A stretch of DNA of 64,000 nt from Azolla caroliniana (taxonomy: Eukaryota; Polypodiophyta): contig JBHGNT010000010.1 in NCBI GenBank assembly GCA_043228905.1, positions 5,084,001-5,148,000 on the forward strand. The letters run 5' to 3'. Under the pieces are notes generated by a model. It searched no databases, was not told where the DNA came from, and saw only the letters and a list, made by a program, of their open reading frames with translations. Shown here in pieces: positions 1-10,131 of this stretch (its first letter is position 1; every line of letters begins with the position of its first letter). The translations under genes and the position numbers were made by a program.

Positions 1-272
1 AGCAATGGACCAAATACATCCCCATTCATGATAAAGTGCAATGTGGGAATATACTTGCCCTTGTCTATATGATGGATAAACACAATTACACAAAAGACTT
101 CTGTATTTCAAGATGGATGCACCCAAAATTACAAGAATTCCAGCGAGAAATCAGCACAAAACCAGTTCAACTAGCACAATTGCCGATGTGCTAAAATACC
201 TACCCATCATTATTACAATACAGTAGATATTTTGATAGTGTTATAACGTAAGATCGAACAAACTAGAGCCAT

Positions 273-1987
273 TTATCGGTTAGATTTTAGCAAGCTGAGC
301 AACATCAGGAAGAGATTTAAGATGTCTAGGTATAGCGCCACTGAAGCCCAAATATACTCATCATAGCTGAAACGTTGGATGAGGTTGTCGGTGTCAAAAA
401 TGATATAGCCACAGAATATAAGAGCACCTACTCCGGCGTATATCGATGTTGAAATGGGCCCTAGAGGGAAGAAAGCCTGCAGAACATATAATAAATCACA
501 TTCAACCCCAAGTAGACTCAAAAATGAAAAGAAGAACTCACAAAATGGCTTACACATTCAACCCAGGTGGGGCAGTAAAAAATTCACAGAATTAAAGAAC
601 TGTAAACTGTGTGTTACCTGAATGATGCCGAAGACAATGAGGATGATAAGGGATGTAAACAAGAAAGGGCCCATGAAGGAGAAATCATAGCCTTTCTTTG
701 CCGCCCAGAAAGTGTATGCAGTCAAAGATAGAACGACCACTGCTGTCAGAATCAAAGCTTCAAGAACTATGGCTCCTGATGATGAAAGAAAACAATAATC
801 AACCCACGAGTTAATTTAATTTTGAAACTCTAAGTACTATCCGACGATATGGATACTGATGAAATACTCAATCCAATGGAAATTAGTGCTATTGATATTC
901 TCACCACTAGTGAAGGCACAAGAGATACCAACAGAGCAGCTAAGGGCGATTGTGAAGATGCCAAGCAAAACGAGGTTTACCGGATGCTTCTGGCGATAAT
1001 AATACATGGGGCACATCACTGCAGCAACCACAAAATAAACAAATAGGTGAGTTACAATAATACCCTTGCATAAAAGGCCAAGCCACTATAATGTATTGGG
1101 CCTTGCACAAGGCCAAGTATATATATCCTGCACAAAGGCATAGACATGCCAAACAGGTACAATCTGCAAAAAAGATATAGTCATGGGGCATGGACAGCAG
1201 ACGTATAGCAACATTACCATTACCCAAAGCATGATGCAAATTCACAGCAATGGAAGTTCTTAAACACAGAGATACATGTATTAAATCATACACAAAAAGA
1301 TATAGTCATGGAGCATGGACAGCAGACATATAGCAACATTACCATTACCCAAAGCATTATGCACATTCACAGCCCATGGAAGATCTTAAATGCAAACATA
1401 CATGTATTCAATCATACACAAAAAGGCATAGTCATGGGGCATGGACTGCAGACATATAGCAACATTGCCATTACCCTAAGCATTATGCAAATTCACAGTC
1501 TATAGAAGATCTTAAATACACACATACATGTATTCAATCATACACACACATACATGTATTCAATCATACACACACATACATGTATTGAATTATACACACA
1601 CATACATGTATTGAATTATACACACACATACATGTATTCAATCATACGCATACGGGCGGCTGCGCACGCAGAGGCAAACATACATCCATACACAATAAGA
1701 GAGACAAGAAGAGAGGAAATCAAACCGATGAATGGCGTGAGGGCGACGACGTAGAGAATGGCAGGGGTATTGAGAAGGAACTGAGAGGTCGGGGTGTGGA
1801 GGACGACGAAGGATGCGACAATGGAGGTGAGGAGAAGCTGAATGCCGACAATGCCATAGACTTTGCGGATGAGGCCCCATCGCATCTCGCTCTCAGATGC
1901 AGAGATTCCCGGATATAGCACATCACCGCCCCCCTGTTGCTCCACATCATAGAATGAATTCCCCGGTTTGCCATATCCACCCAACAT
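273..1987 (-). CDS. LIFEGUARD / Bax inhibitor-1-like membrane protein (4 exons)
   Basis: Exons 1726..1987, 905..1018, 618..775 and 273..476 (minus) join at GT-AG boundaries in phases 1, 1 and 0 to give 245 residues, the usual length of plant LFG proteins. The start is the ATG at 1985..1987 and the stop is 273..275. The protein has about seven hydrophobic segments. Family motifs are present: YYYRQKHPVNL after the first intron, the CAFTSG turn at the second junction, TFWAAKKGYDF in exon 3, and the DTDNLIQRFSYDEYIW block at residues 206-221, which in BI-1/TMBIM proteins holds the conserved acidic pair of the last helices. Members sit in the ER or other endomembranes and modulate calcium leak and cell-death or stress responses; that role is family knowledge. 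Intron 1 is expanded by tandem repeats. Nothing in the coding sequence looks broken. Confidence 0.93.
1165..1543. repeat. Three-copy minisatellite, period about 127 bp, in LFG intron 1
   Basis: Copies start near 1167, 1293 and 1420, each opening with an AAAAAGATATAGTCATGG-like string and sharing CAGACATATAGCAACATT and ACATACATGTATTCAATCA blocks. Copies differ by scattered substitutions, so they are not brand new. Confidence 0.85.
1517..1650. repeat. Short tandem repeat, period about 24-26 bp
   Basis: About five copies of an ACACACATACATGTATT(C/G)AAT unit follow the 127-bp repeat and look like amplification of its tail. They lie in intron 1 of the LFG gene, about 75 bp inside the donor. Confidence 0.85.
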
Positions 1988-2013
1988 CTCTCTCTCTCTG
2001 TGTGTGATTGCGT

Positions 2014-2187
2014 CTGTATATATATATGATCTCTTTGTATCTCGGTTTCTTTCTGTGCAGAAGGGAGATCTCTCTTTGTATCCTGTTTGGTCTGGGTCTG
2101 TGTGTATATATATATGATCTCTTTGTATCTCGGTTTCTTTCTGTGCAGAAGGTAGATCTCTCTTTGTATCCTGTTTGGTCTGGGTCT
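2014..2187. repeat. Tandem duplication (about 86 bp x 2) just upstream of the LFG start codon
   Basis: The segment containing ATGATCTCTTTGTATCTCGG and TTGGTCTGGGTCTG occurs twice head to tail (about 2014..2099 and 2100..2187) with very few differences. It begins 27 bp upstream of the LFG ATG, so it lies in the 5-prime UTR or core promoter of that minus-strand gene. Confidence 0.85.
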
Positions 2188-2320
2188 GGATCTGGGTCTG
2201 GGTCTAGGTCAAGGGGAACGGGAAGAGGTAGGGGAAACGTGAGTCACGGTTTTGTTCTTCTCTGTATCTTTTGTTTTGTGAAGAAGCTACTATCTCTCTA
2301 TCCATGTCCACACACCGTAC

Positions 2321-2427
2321 ACGTATGTATGTATGTATGTATGTATGTATGTATGTATGTATGTATGTATGTATGTGTGTGTGTGTGTGTATGTCTGTAT
2401 GTATGTCGGTAGGTATGTATGTATATA

Positions 2428-2476
<49 letters not shown>

Positions 2477-2480
2477 ATGA
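2321..2480. repeat. GTAT/GT compound microsatellite
   Basis: About 14 GTAT units, then GT runs with interruptions; the longest pure GT run is near 2431..2471. A smaller GTAT block is at 2567..2602. Reading frames here are low-complexity artefacts. Confidence 0.95.
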
Positions 2481-2626
2481 AGCTTTTTTTGACCTTTTGA
2501 TGGGGCTACAAGGTTACCCCTGCTTTATGGAGGGTTTCAAGTGTCTATGTATATATGTGTCTACAAATGTATGTATGTATGTATGTATGTATGTATGTAT
2601 GTACAAATATGTGTGTATGTATTTAA

Positions 2627-2988
2627 TTTATTTTTATTTTTTTAAAGAAGATATCTTGTCATTAGTGTAAACATTTTACAAGATTTTTAAACTTTATGTG
2701 ATCCGCAAGGGAAACAACCACTTTGGAGGTTGAAAATGCCTAAAGGAGTACCATAATTGGATGTCACGAATGGAGTGGTTGTCCAGACGATAAGAAACTC
2801 ATGTCGTTGAGCAATTTTAGCATCAGAATCTCTAACTATACCATCCCATTGTCCCTTCAAAGTATAAACTATGTCTAACTAGATATTTGAAACCAATTCA
2901 GCTGGTGATGTTTTAATTTGATGGAAAATGAGAGAGCACCGAGCCTTCCAGATGTGATATATAGTGGTACTACTCAGTATCTCCCATA
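2627..2988 (-). mobile_element. LINE 3-prime remnant, first half (split by copia-1)
   Basis: A T-rich stretch at 2627..2646 (a poly-A tail read on the minus strand) leads into sequence that recurs at 25757..25985 and 25995..26460. The minus translation includes TIYHIWKARCSLIFHQ, the tryptophan-containing end of the zf-RVT domain at the C-terminus of plant LINE reverse transcriptases. Homology stops exactly where the copia-1 LTR starts and resumes at 9337, so this is one LINE copy interrupted by a later insertion. Confidence 0.8.
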
Positions 2989-3507
2989 TGATATGAAAAA
3001 CAGGAACTCGGCCACAACCGAGTCGAATGCAGAATAGGGAACAAGTAAATACTAAGAGACAACAAACTGATGGTACACAGGATATATCGTGGAAAACCCC
3101 AAAATAGGGTAAAAACCACGGGTGCCCACAGACACCGAACAAATCACTATAAGAAAGATGTACAATGACACGAACACGCATGCACCGACCTAAGATTGTT
3201 CACTTCGTCGATTGGCAGTTACGATAAAGGCACTCTTAGTGTCTCTCTATCTCTCACGCGCTTCATCTGTCCTAGCTATGGAGGCAACGACCACGCACGC
3301 ACAGTACTCAATTACACTCTACTGCACTCGACAAGATGATTCTCACACACACTCACCTTACAACTACTGTTTGCCCTAGTTATATTTATACTTAGATAAC
3401 TTTCGGGCTATTTACATGACTAGATTGAGAAGGCTTGACTCAAACCTATTTACATTTTCCTTTTGTCATGAATTCGGCCTATCCGAAAAGGGACCTAATT
3501 CCCAACA
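2989..3507 (-). repeat. copia-1 3-prime LTR (519 bp)
   Basis: It begins on the minus strand TGTTGGGAATTAGG and ends before the CCATA duplication. A polypurine tract (minus GAAGTGAAGGGGGAG) abuts its inner edge at about 3510..3525. It is the fuller of the two LTRs. Confidence 0.88.
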
Positions 3508-3517
3508 AACTCCCCCT

Positions 3518-4890
3518 TCACTTCAGATGGGGCTTTACCAATCCAACCCGACTCCGACATGCTCCTAGTCTTTCTGTCGACAATACCTTTGTCAGCATGT
3601 CGGAACCGTTTTCTGATGTGTGGATCTTTGTTAGAGCAAACTCTCCTCCTTCTACCCACTCTCGGAGCCAATGATATCTTCTTTGAATATGCTTGGTCCT
3701 TGAGTGGTAGGCCACATGCTTCGCAAGGTGGATAACGCTTTGGTTGTCGTAGTAGAGTCGGAATTCACCTTGTCGAATTCCCATCTCTCCGACAAACTCC
3801 TTCATCCATATCATTTCCTTGCCGGCTTCAACGACTGCCATGTACTCGGCTTCCGTGGTCAATAGTGCCATGGCCTTCTATGACCTTGACTACCACGAGA
3901 GGACTCCCCTACACAAGTCATCACATACCCGGATGTGGACCGTCTGGTATCTACATTAGCCAACATATTCAAGTCGGTAAAGCCTTCTAACATGGGGTTA
4001 CCTAAACTGAATCGGAGACACATGCTCAAGGTGCCATTCAGGTATCGAAGTATCCACTTGACTGCAACCCAATGCTCTCTTCTGGGGTTGGTCATGAATC
4101 GGTTGACGACTTCGACAATATATCGAATGTTTGGTCGTGTACACACCATTCTGTACATCAAGTTTCTTATTGTTGAGGCATAAGGTACCTTCATCATCTC
4201 AGCTTTCTCCGTCTTTGTCTTCGAACATTGTGTCGACGATACCTTGCTATTTGTCAGGAGTGTCAAACCGACCGGTTTCCCACTTTCCATGCCGAATCGT
4301 TTGGGCATCTTTGCCACATATTTTTCTTGTGACATCCATAGCATCTTCTTTGGCTGATCTCGGACTATGTGTATCCCCAAGATTTGTTTTGCCAGACCCA
4401 TATCTTTCATTGAGAGTGACCTAATCAAGGCCTTCTTCAGAGTTCGAATCTTCACTTGGTCTCGTCCGACAATCAACATGTCATCCACATATAGCAGGAG
4501 AATAAGACAATCTCCTCTGTCGAACTTCTTCACAAACACATAGTGGTCGGCCTGTGTTTTGTGGTACCCTTGATCGGTCATGAAGGATTCAAACTTCTGG
4601 TACCATTGTTAGGGAGCCTGCTTCAGTACATAAAGGCTCTTCCTCAACCGACACACCAGATTCTCCTTCCCTTTCTTGATGAATCCTTCTAATTGTTGCA
4701 TATAGATTGCTTCCTCTAGATCCCCATGCAGAAGTGTCGTCTTGACATCCATTTGTTTGACTTCTAGATCCAAGTTTGCCACTATGCTCAACACTGTTTA
4801 GATGGAGGTCATTTTTACCATCGAGGCAAACATTTCGTCGAAATCTACACCCTTCTTTTGTTGAAAACCTTTTACGATGATTCTGGCTTT
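3518..4890 (-). pseudogene. copia-1 reverse transcriptase and RNase H remnant
   Basis: Minus translation in pieces: 4609..4890 with VKQMDVKTTLLHGDLEE and KSLYVLKQAP, a stop, then 3859..4581 with the catalytic YVDDMLIVG (near 4475), LMYRMVCTRPNI and RRSTSGYV, then in another frame 3518..3871 with LLTTEAEYMAV, LYYDNQSVIHLAKH and the SDMLTKVLS tail of copia RNase H. Two frame breaks and at least one stop make it non-functional. Confidence 0.9.
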
Positions 4891-5328
4891 ATATATGGGT
4901 GGATTCCCGCCATCTCCCGATTTCAGCTTATATGTGCCCTCTTTCCTTTTGGCAACTCGGTCAACTCATATGTGTAGTTCTCATGCAAGGAATCCATCTC
5001 GTCCCGCATGGCACTTATCCACTTGCGGTTGTGGGTATCCCTCTTTGCTTCCTCAAAGCTTTCCGGCTCCCCCTCGTCGGTTAGCAACACATGCTCTTCA
5101 TTCGAAAATCAGCGGGGGGCTCTTCTTTCTCTTATAGGGTATCGTCTCTCACCATCCGACACAATTGGCTCCTCTTCGACTTCTTTAGTCAGTTCTTCAT
5201 CCGAGTCGAAGTCATGTACTTCTTCATCTTCGTCGGATCCGACTCCATGTCCAACTCTGGCCTCCGACTATCGACCCGAATTCGGTCGACTCTCCATGTT
5301 CTTCAATCAGTTGTCGACTTCCAACTGT

Positions 5329-6460
5329 TCAGGAGGATGTGCTCTTCTCTGACTCCCAGTTGACAATAGTCTTTTCCTCCATGAAGACTATGTCTCGGCT
5401 CCGAACGGCCTTTTTGTCGACGAAGTCCCATAGTCGGTAGCCAAATTCGTCGTCTCCATATCCAAGGAATATGCATGGCCGAGTTTTCGGGTCTAGTTCT
5501 CCCTGTTTTTTCTTTGCAATATGCACATAGGCAAGACAGTCAAACACCTTCAAATGCCAATACGAAACATCTTTCCCGGTCCACACTCTTTGTCCCCTCT
5601 TTGTGGTATATGTCCGTCCAAGGGTGCCCAAGGTAATTTGTTTATCACGTACGTTGATGTCATTAGCGCCTCTGCCCAAAACGTCTTGGACAAGTTAGCA
5701 TGTGCAAGCATACTTTGGACCCTCTCCATAATGGTCTAATTCATCCTCTCGGCCAGCCCGTTCAGCTCTGGCATCTTCGGCACGGTGTATTCGAGCCGAA
5801 TTCCCTTCAATTGGCAATACTCCTCGAACTGCCCTCGGTATTCACCTCCATTGTCAGCTCGAACTACCTTTAGCTTCTGGTCAATTTCTCTCTTGACTCT
5901 CGCATGAAGCTCCTTGAAGACGGACAATACCTAGTCCTTCGTCTTCAACGTGGAGACCCACAACTTTCGGCTATGGTCATCTATGAAGGTCACAAAGTAT
6001 TGTGATCCAGCATGTGACTTCATGTCCACGGAGCATACATCGGTATGCACGAGTTCAAGTTGTGCCTTCTGTCTCATCAGTGATCTCGATCAGAAGGAGG
6101 TTTTGTTCTGCTTGTCAACCAAGCAATCGGTGCACTTCTCAAGTTGCACGTTCTTCACCTTCGGAATGAGGTTATCATCGGCAAGTCTCTGCATCCCCTT
6201 CTCACTCATGTGGCACAGTCGTTTGTGCCACAGATCATCGGCAACGTCGGCTGCCGCATTTTCCTCCGACCGACATATCCAAGCACGCATCAAATATAGA
6301 GTGTTGGTCTTTTCAGCTTGGGCCACAATCAGGCTTCCTTTGCTGATCATGACGTCATTCCGGATGCTACATGTGTAGCCTTCATCATCCAGCCAACCGG
6401 CTGATATCAGGTTCAATTGAACCTTCGGAACGTGTCAGACATCTTTTAGTACTAGTTGAC
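5329..6460 (-). pseudogene. copia-1 integrase remnant (pre-integrase, zinc finger, core)
   Basis: From 6430 downward on the minus strand: NLISAGWLDDEGYTC, LWHKRLCHMSEKGM and CTDCLVDKQNKTSF (GAG-pre-integrase and zinc binding), then the core with VRADNGGEYRGQF and PELNGLAERMN near 5750..5870, then VFDCLAYVHIAKKKQGELDPK and FLGYGDDEFGYRLWD (5329..5679). Frames change between pieces. The catalytic D and E motifs can be read but not in one frame. Confidence 0.88.
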
Positions 6461-6462
6461 AC

Positions 6463-7541
6463 TAGGGATCGGCAACGGTTCGGTTTAGGCTTAGCCGGTT
6501 TGGCTTGATCCAAGCCAAACCGGCTAAGCCTAAACCGTTTACAGGATCTCAAACCTGAGCCGAGCCGGTTCACAAACCGGTTAGGCTAAACCGGTTTATG
6601 CTAAACCGGTTTGTGAACCGGCTTGGTAAACGGCTTGTAAACCGGTTTCCAAACCGGCTTGGAAACCGGTTTAGAAACCTCCCTCTCTCTCTCTCTCTCC
6701 CTACCTCCCTCTCTCTCAAATGATCCACTATATACTATATACTATATACTATACATTGTACAAGCTCTCCCTCCCACTCTCTCTCACGTCTGTGGTCTCG
6801 ACTCTCTCTCCCTCTCCCTCTCTCTCCCCTCTATGTAGTTCCTCTCTCTCTCTCACGTCTATGGTCTCGACTCTCCCTCTATCTCTCTCTCTCTCCCCTC
6901 TATGTAGTTCCTCTCTCTCTCTCTCTCTCCCTCTCTGTAGTCTCTCTCTCTCTCCCTCTCTGTAGTCTCTCTCTCTCTCCCCTCTATGTAGTTCCTCTCT
7001 CTCTCTCTCTCCCCTCTGTGTAGTCTCTCTCTCTCTCCCCTCTATGTAGTTCCTCTCTCTCTCTCTCTCTCCCCTCTGTGTAGTCTCTCTATCTCTCTCT
7101 CTCTCCCCTCTGTGTAGTCTCTCTCTCTCTCCCCTCTATGTAGTTCCTCTCTCTCTCTCTCTCTCCCCTCTGTGTAGTCTCTCTATCTCTCTCTCTCTCC
7201 CCTCTGTGTAGTCTCTCTATATATATCTCTCTCTCTCTCTTCCCTCTGTGTAGTCTCTCTCTCCTTATATGTTGTCTCCCTCCCTCTGTCTCTCTCTCCT
7301 CGTCTATGTAGTTCTCCCTCCCTCACTCTCACTCTCTCTCTCTTTCCCCTTGTCTTTTGTCTCTCTCCCCCTCTCTAAAGTTTATAAACGGCTTAAACGG
7401 TTTATCCGGCTTAGCCGGCTTGAGCCGGTTTGGCGAGGCTCAAGCCAAGCCGAGCCGAGCCGAGCCGCTAAGCCGCTAAGTCGTTTTCAAGCCGGCTAAG
7501 CCAAACGGTTTAGGCTTGAGCCGAGCCGTTGTCGATCCCTA
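6463..7541 (+). mobile_element. hAT-like non-autonomous element, copy 1 (1,079 bp)
   Basis: The ends are inverted: TAGGGATCGGCAACGG on the left and CCGTTGTCGATCCCTA on the right. A perfect 8-bp target duplication GTTGACAC (6455..6462, 7542..7549) flanks it, as expected for the hAT superfamily. Both subterminal regions are packed with AAACCGGTTT-type motifs; the left end (about 6473..6540) folds into a long near-perfect hairpin. The centre is CT-rich low complexity with blocks such as CCCCTCTATGTAGTTCCTCT repeated. No transposase is present. It interrupts copia-1 downstream of the protease. Confidence 0.85.
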
Positions 7542-7634
7542 GTTGACACCCAGTCGACATTACCAGGCACACATCTCTGATGCCGACAGTTCGGCATTAA
7601 CCTTCATTTCCCATCCTTACAAGGCCATGGTCTC

Positions 7635-8233
7635 CAAGCCAAACCAGCTAAGCCTAAACCGTTTTGGGGATCTCAAACTTGAACCAAACCGGTTCACAAA
7701 CCGGCTTAGGCTAAACTGGTTTGGTAAACGGCTTAGAAACCAGTTTCCAAACCGGCTTGGAAACCTCCCTCTCTCTCTCTCTCTCTCTCTCACAGATGAT
7801 CCACTATATAGTATACATTGTACAAGCTCTCCCTCCCACTCTCTCTCTCACGTTTGTGTGGTCTCGACTCTCTCTCTCTCTCTCTCTCTCTCCCCTTATC
7901 TGTTGTCTCCCTCCCTCTCTTTCTCTCTCCTCGTCTGTGTAGTTCTCCCTCTCTCTCTCTCTCTCTCTCCTCGTCTGTGTGGTTCTCCCTCCCTCTCTCT
8001 CTCTCCCTCTCTCTCTCTCCCTCTCTCTCTTTCCCTCTCTCTCTTTCCCCTTGTCTATTGTCTCCCTCCCTCCCTCTCTTTCTCTCTCTCTCTCCATCTC
8101 GCTCTAAAGTTTCTAAACGGCCTAACCGGCTTGAGCCGGTTTGGCGAGGTTCGAGCCGAGCCGAGCCGCTAAGCTGCTTTAAGCCGGATAAACCAAACGG
8201 TTCAGGCTTGAGCCGAGCCATTGTCGATCCCTA
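7635..8233 (+). mobile_element. hAT-like non-autonomous element, copy 2 (5-prime truncated)
   Basis: Same family and orientation as the 6463..7541 copy, with the right terminus TTGTCGATCCCTA intact, but it starts inside the terminal hairpin and lacks the left inverted repeat. About ten codons of copia-1 after DSGASFHLTP are missing at the left junction, so a deletion removed the element end and flanking host together. Confidence 0.75.
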
Positions 8234-8992
8234 TTGTTGGGGGTTAGATGGAATGATGCGCCCGAGTCGACTGCCCGTGTTGATTCATCGTCGACAAGGT
8301 TTACTTTGTTCTGCTCACTTATGAGCAACAATTCTTCCTCACTTGTCGTGATTGCCGACATTCCTTTTTGGTCCGAACTCTTCTTCGAGTCGGCACTATC
8401 GGCTTCCCCTTTTTCCTTTCAGAAGTGTCGACAATTCTTCTGGAATTGCCCCGGCTTCCCACAGTAGAAGCACATGGGCCTCCCCCTTGACTTCAACCTT
8501 GTCCCCAACTTCTCTCGGTTTTGGGGACTCCTGTTTCGGCCTCTGAGCCTCTCCCCGATGTGTGTCACTTTCCGTGACTAGGGCCTTTAGGTCAAGAATT
8601 GGCTCCTTGTCCTTCCAACGAGCTTCCTCATCCAACCAGCTCGATTTTACTCTGGCTAGAGATAAGTGCATCCCTTCCAGTCCGGCATTGCCCAATGCAA
8701 CGACTAGCATCTCCCAGCTATCTGGAAGGGATCTGAGCAACAACAATGCCAGTACCTCATCGGCTAAAGGTACTTTGAGTGAGGTAGTCTGGTTTATTAG
8801 CCCCTGGAAGGTGTTCATGTGCTCTGCCATATTAGCGCCATCCTAATACATGAATCTCACTATTTTTCGGAATACTGAGACTCGATTCATGACATTTTTG
8901 TTCTCCAACATAATGTCAATCTTCTCCTAGAGTTCATGAGCCTTGTTCTCTTCATTGAAGTTGTTGTATAGGCTCATCTCGATGAAGCATCG
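8234..8992 (-). pseudogene. copia-1 gag and protease remnant
   Basis: The minus translation shows the UBN2-type gag (MAEHMNTFQGLINQ, VLALLLLRSLPDSWE at 8720..8830), then a CCHC zinc knuckle in a shifted frame near 8430..8480, then protease with VDSGASFHLTP at 8240..8280. The gag N-terminus is deleted at the 8992/8993 junction with the LTR. Between the two hAT-like copies (7550..7634) lies an in-register piece reading VRMGNEG and CRTVGIRDVCL. Confidence 0.85.
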
Positions 8993-9336
8993 AATGACAT
9001 GAACACACAGGCACCAACCTAAGATCGTTCACTTCGTCGAGTGGCGGTTGCGATAGAGGCACTCTCAGTGTCTCTCTATCTCTCACACGCTTCGTCTGTT
9101 CTAGCCATGGAGGCAACGATCTCGCACGCACAGTACTCAGTTACACTCTATTGCACTCAACAAGCCAATTCTTACACACTCTCACCTTACAACTACTATT
9201 TGCCCTAGTTATCTTTATACTTAGATAAATTTCAAGCTATTTACATGACTAGCCTAAGAAGGCTCGACTCGAACCTATTTACATTTTCCTTTTGTCATGA
9301 ATTCGGCCCATCCAAAAAGGGACCTAATTCCCAACA
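8993..9336 (-). repeat. copia-1 5-prime LTR, truncated (344 bp)
   Basis: Aligns with 3163..3507 of the other LTR with many substitutions (for example GGCCCATCC against GGCCTATCC near the end). The inner 174 bp and the primer binding site are gone. Confidence 0.87.
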
Positions 9337-9475
9337 TCATACTGGTTGGACTTCCTTTCGTATTCCTGAATACTATAATGACAACAATGGTAATGTATGA
9401 ACACTTCCAGATTTAGTGTAAAATCCATGGTCCATAGATTCGGTGTCATAATGGAACGCCTCACAGACAAGTGAT
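9337..9475 (-). mobile_element. LINE remnant, second half
   Basis: TACTGGTTGGACTTCCTTTC onward matches 26356..26460, where the same sequence follows the zf-RVT end without interruption. This is the continuation of the LINE at 2627..2988. Confidence 0.78.
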
Positions 9476-10086
9476 GTCCAAACCACCATGACCTATATGA
9501 AAACCAATGGGGGAAAATAGTTACCAAGTGATATATGTATGTTTATACATATAGATAATAAAAAATGCATGCATGCATGTGTGTGTACGAACGTACGTAC
9601 GTATGCATGTATATTGCCCATAGAAATCACAAGTACTCAATCAATCCTCTTGTCGGCATCGCCCCAACACCTCATCGTCGACAGATCGCTATTTATTATC
9701 ACCCTCCCATTATATGCATTATTACCTTTGACAACAATGTTTAGAGAGAGAGAGAGAGAGAGAGAGGTATTGGGGGCTATGGTTCAATTGGAATATGCGG
9801 AATGCCTTCATTTTTTATTCGCAAGTTGGGGTGAGAAAATATGTTCTAAAGTTAAAGGACTTCTTTTGTGGCAATTGACAGTGCTAGAGAAGTCATGAAA
9901 TCTCAACCAGGAAGAGAGAGAACTCTCCAAGGTCACATATCATCATACTCGCCATTTGAATTGGTGTGTAGGGTGGCATTGAGTTTGGTGTCGTAGTATT
10001 CTTTATATCCCTATATAGGAGGGTTCTATACTTTGTAGTAAGTTAGTCATGGTGGTGTTTTTTGTTTCGTAATGAAAGCCATTATT

Positions 10087-10131
<45 letters not shown>

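Larger units (their letters stand above)
2989..9336 (-). mobile_element. Ty1/copia retrotransposon copia-1, decayed, with nested hAT-like elements
   Basis: Minus-strand order is partial 5-prime LTR (8993..9336), gag, protease, integrase, RT, RNase H, 3-prime LTR (2989..3507); integrase before RT defines Ty1/copia. The target duplication is CCATA (2984..2988) against TCATA (9337..9341), one mismatch, inside the LINE remnant. LTRs run TG...CA. The 5-prime side has lost about 174 bp of LTR plus the primer binding site and the gag start. Every reading frame is interrupted. Two miniature DNA elements (6463..7541 and 7635..8233) sit between protease and integrase. LTR divergence and stops indicate an old copy. 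Confidence 0.92.

Noticed and set aside
7543-8324. Long Ser/Leu- or Arg/Glu-rich frames
   Set aside because: CT/GA low-complexity core of the hAT-like elements.
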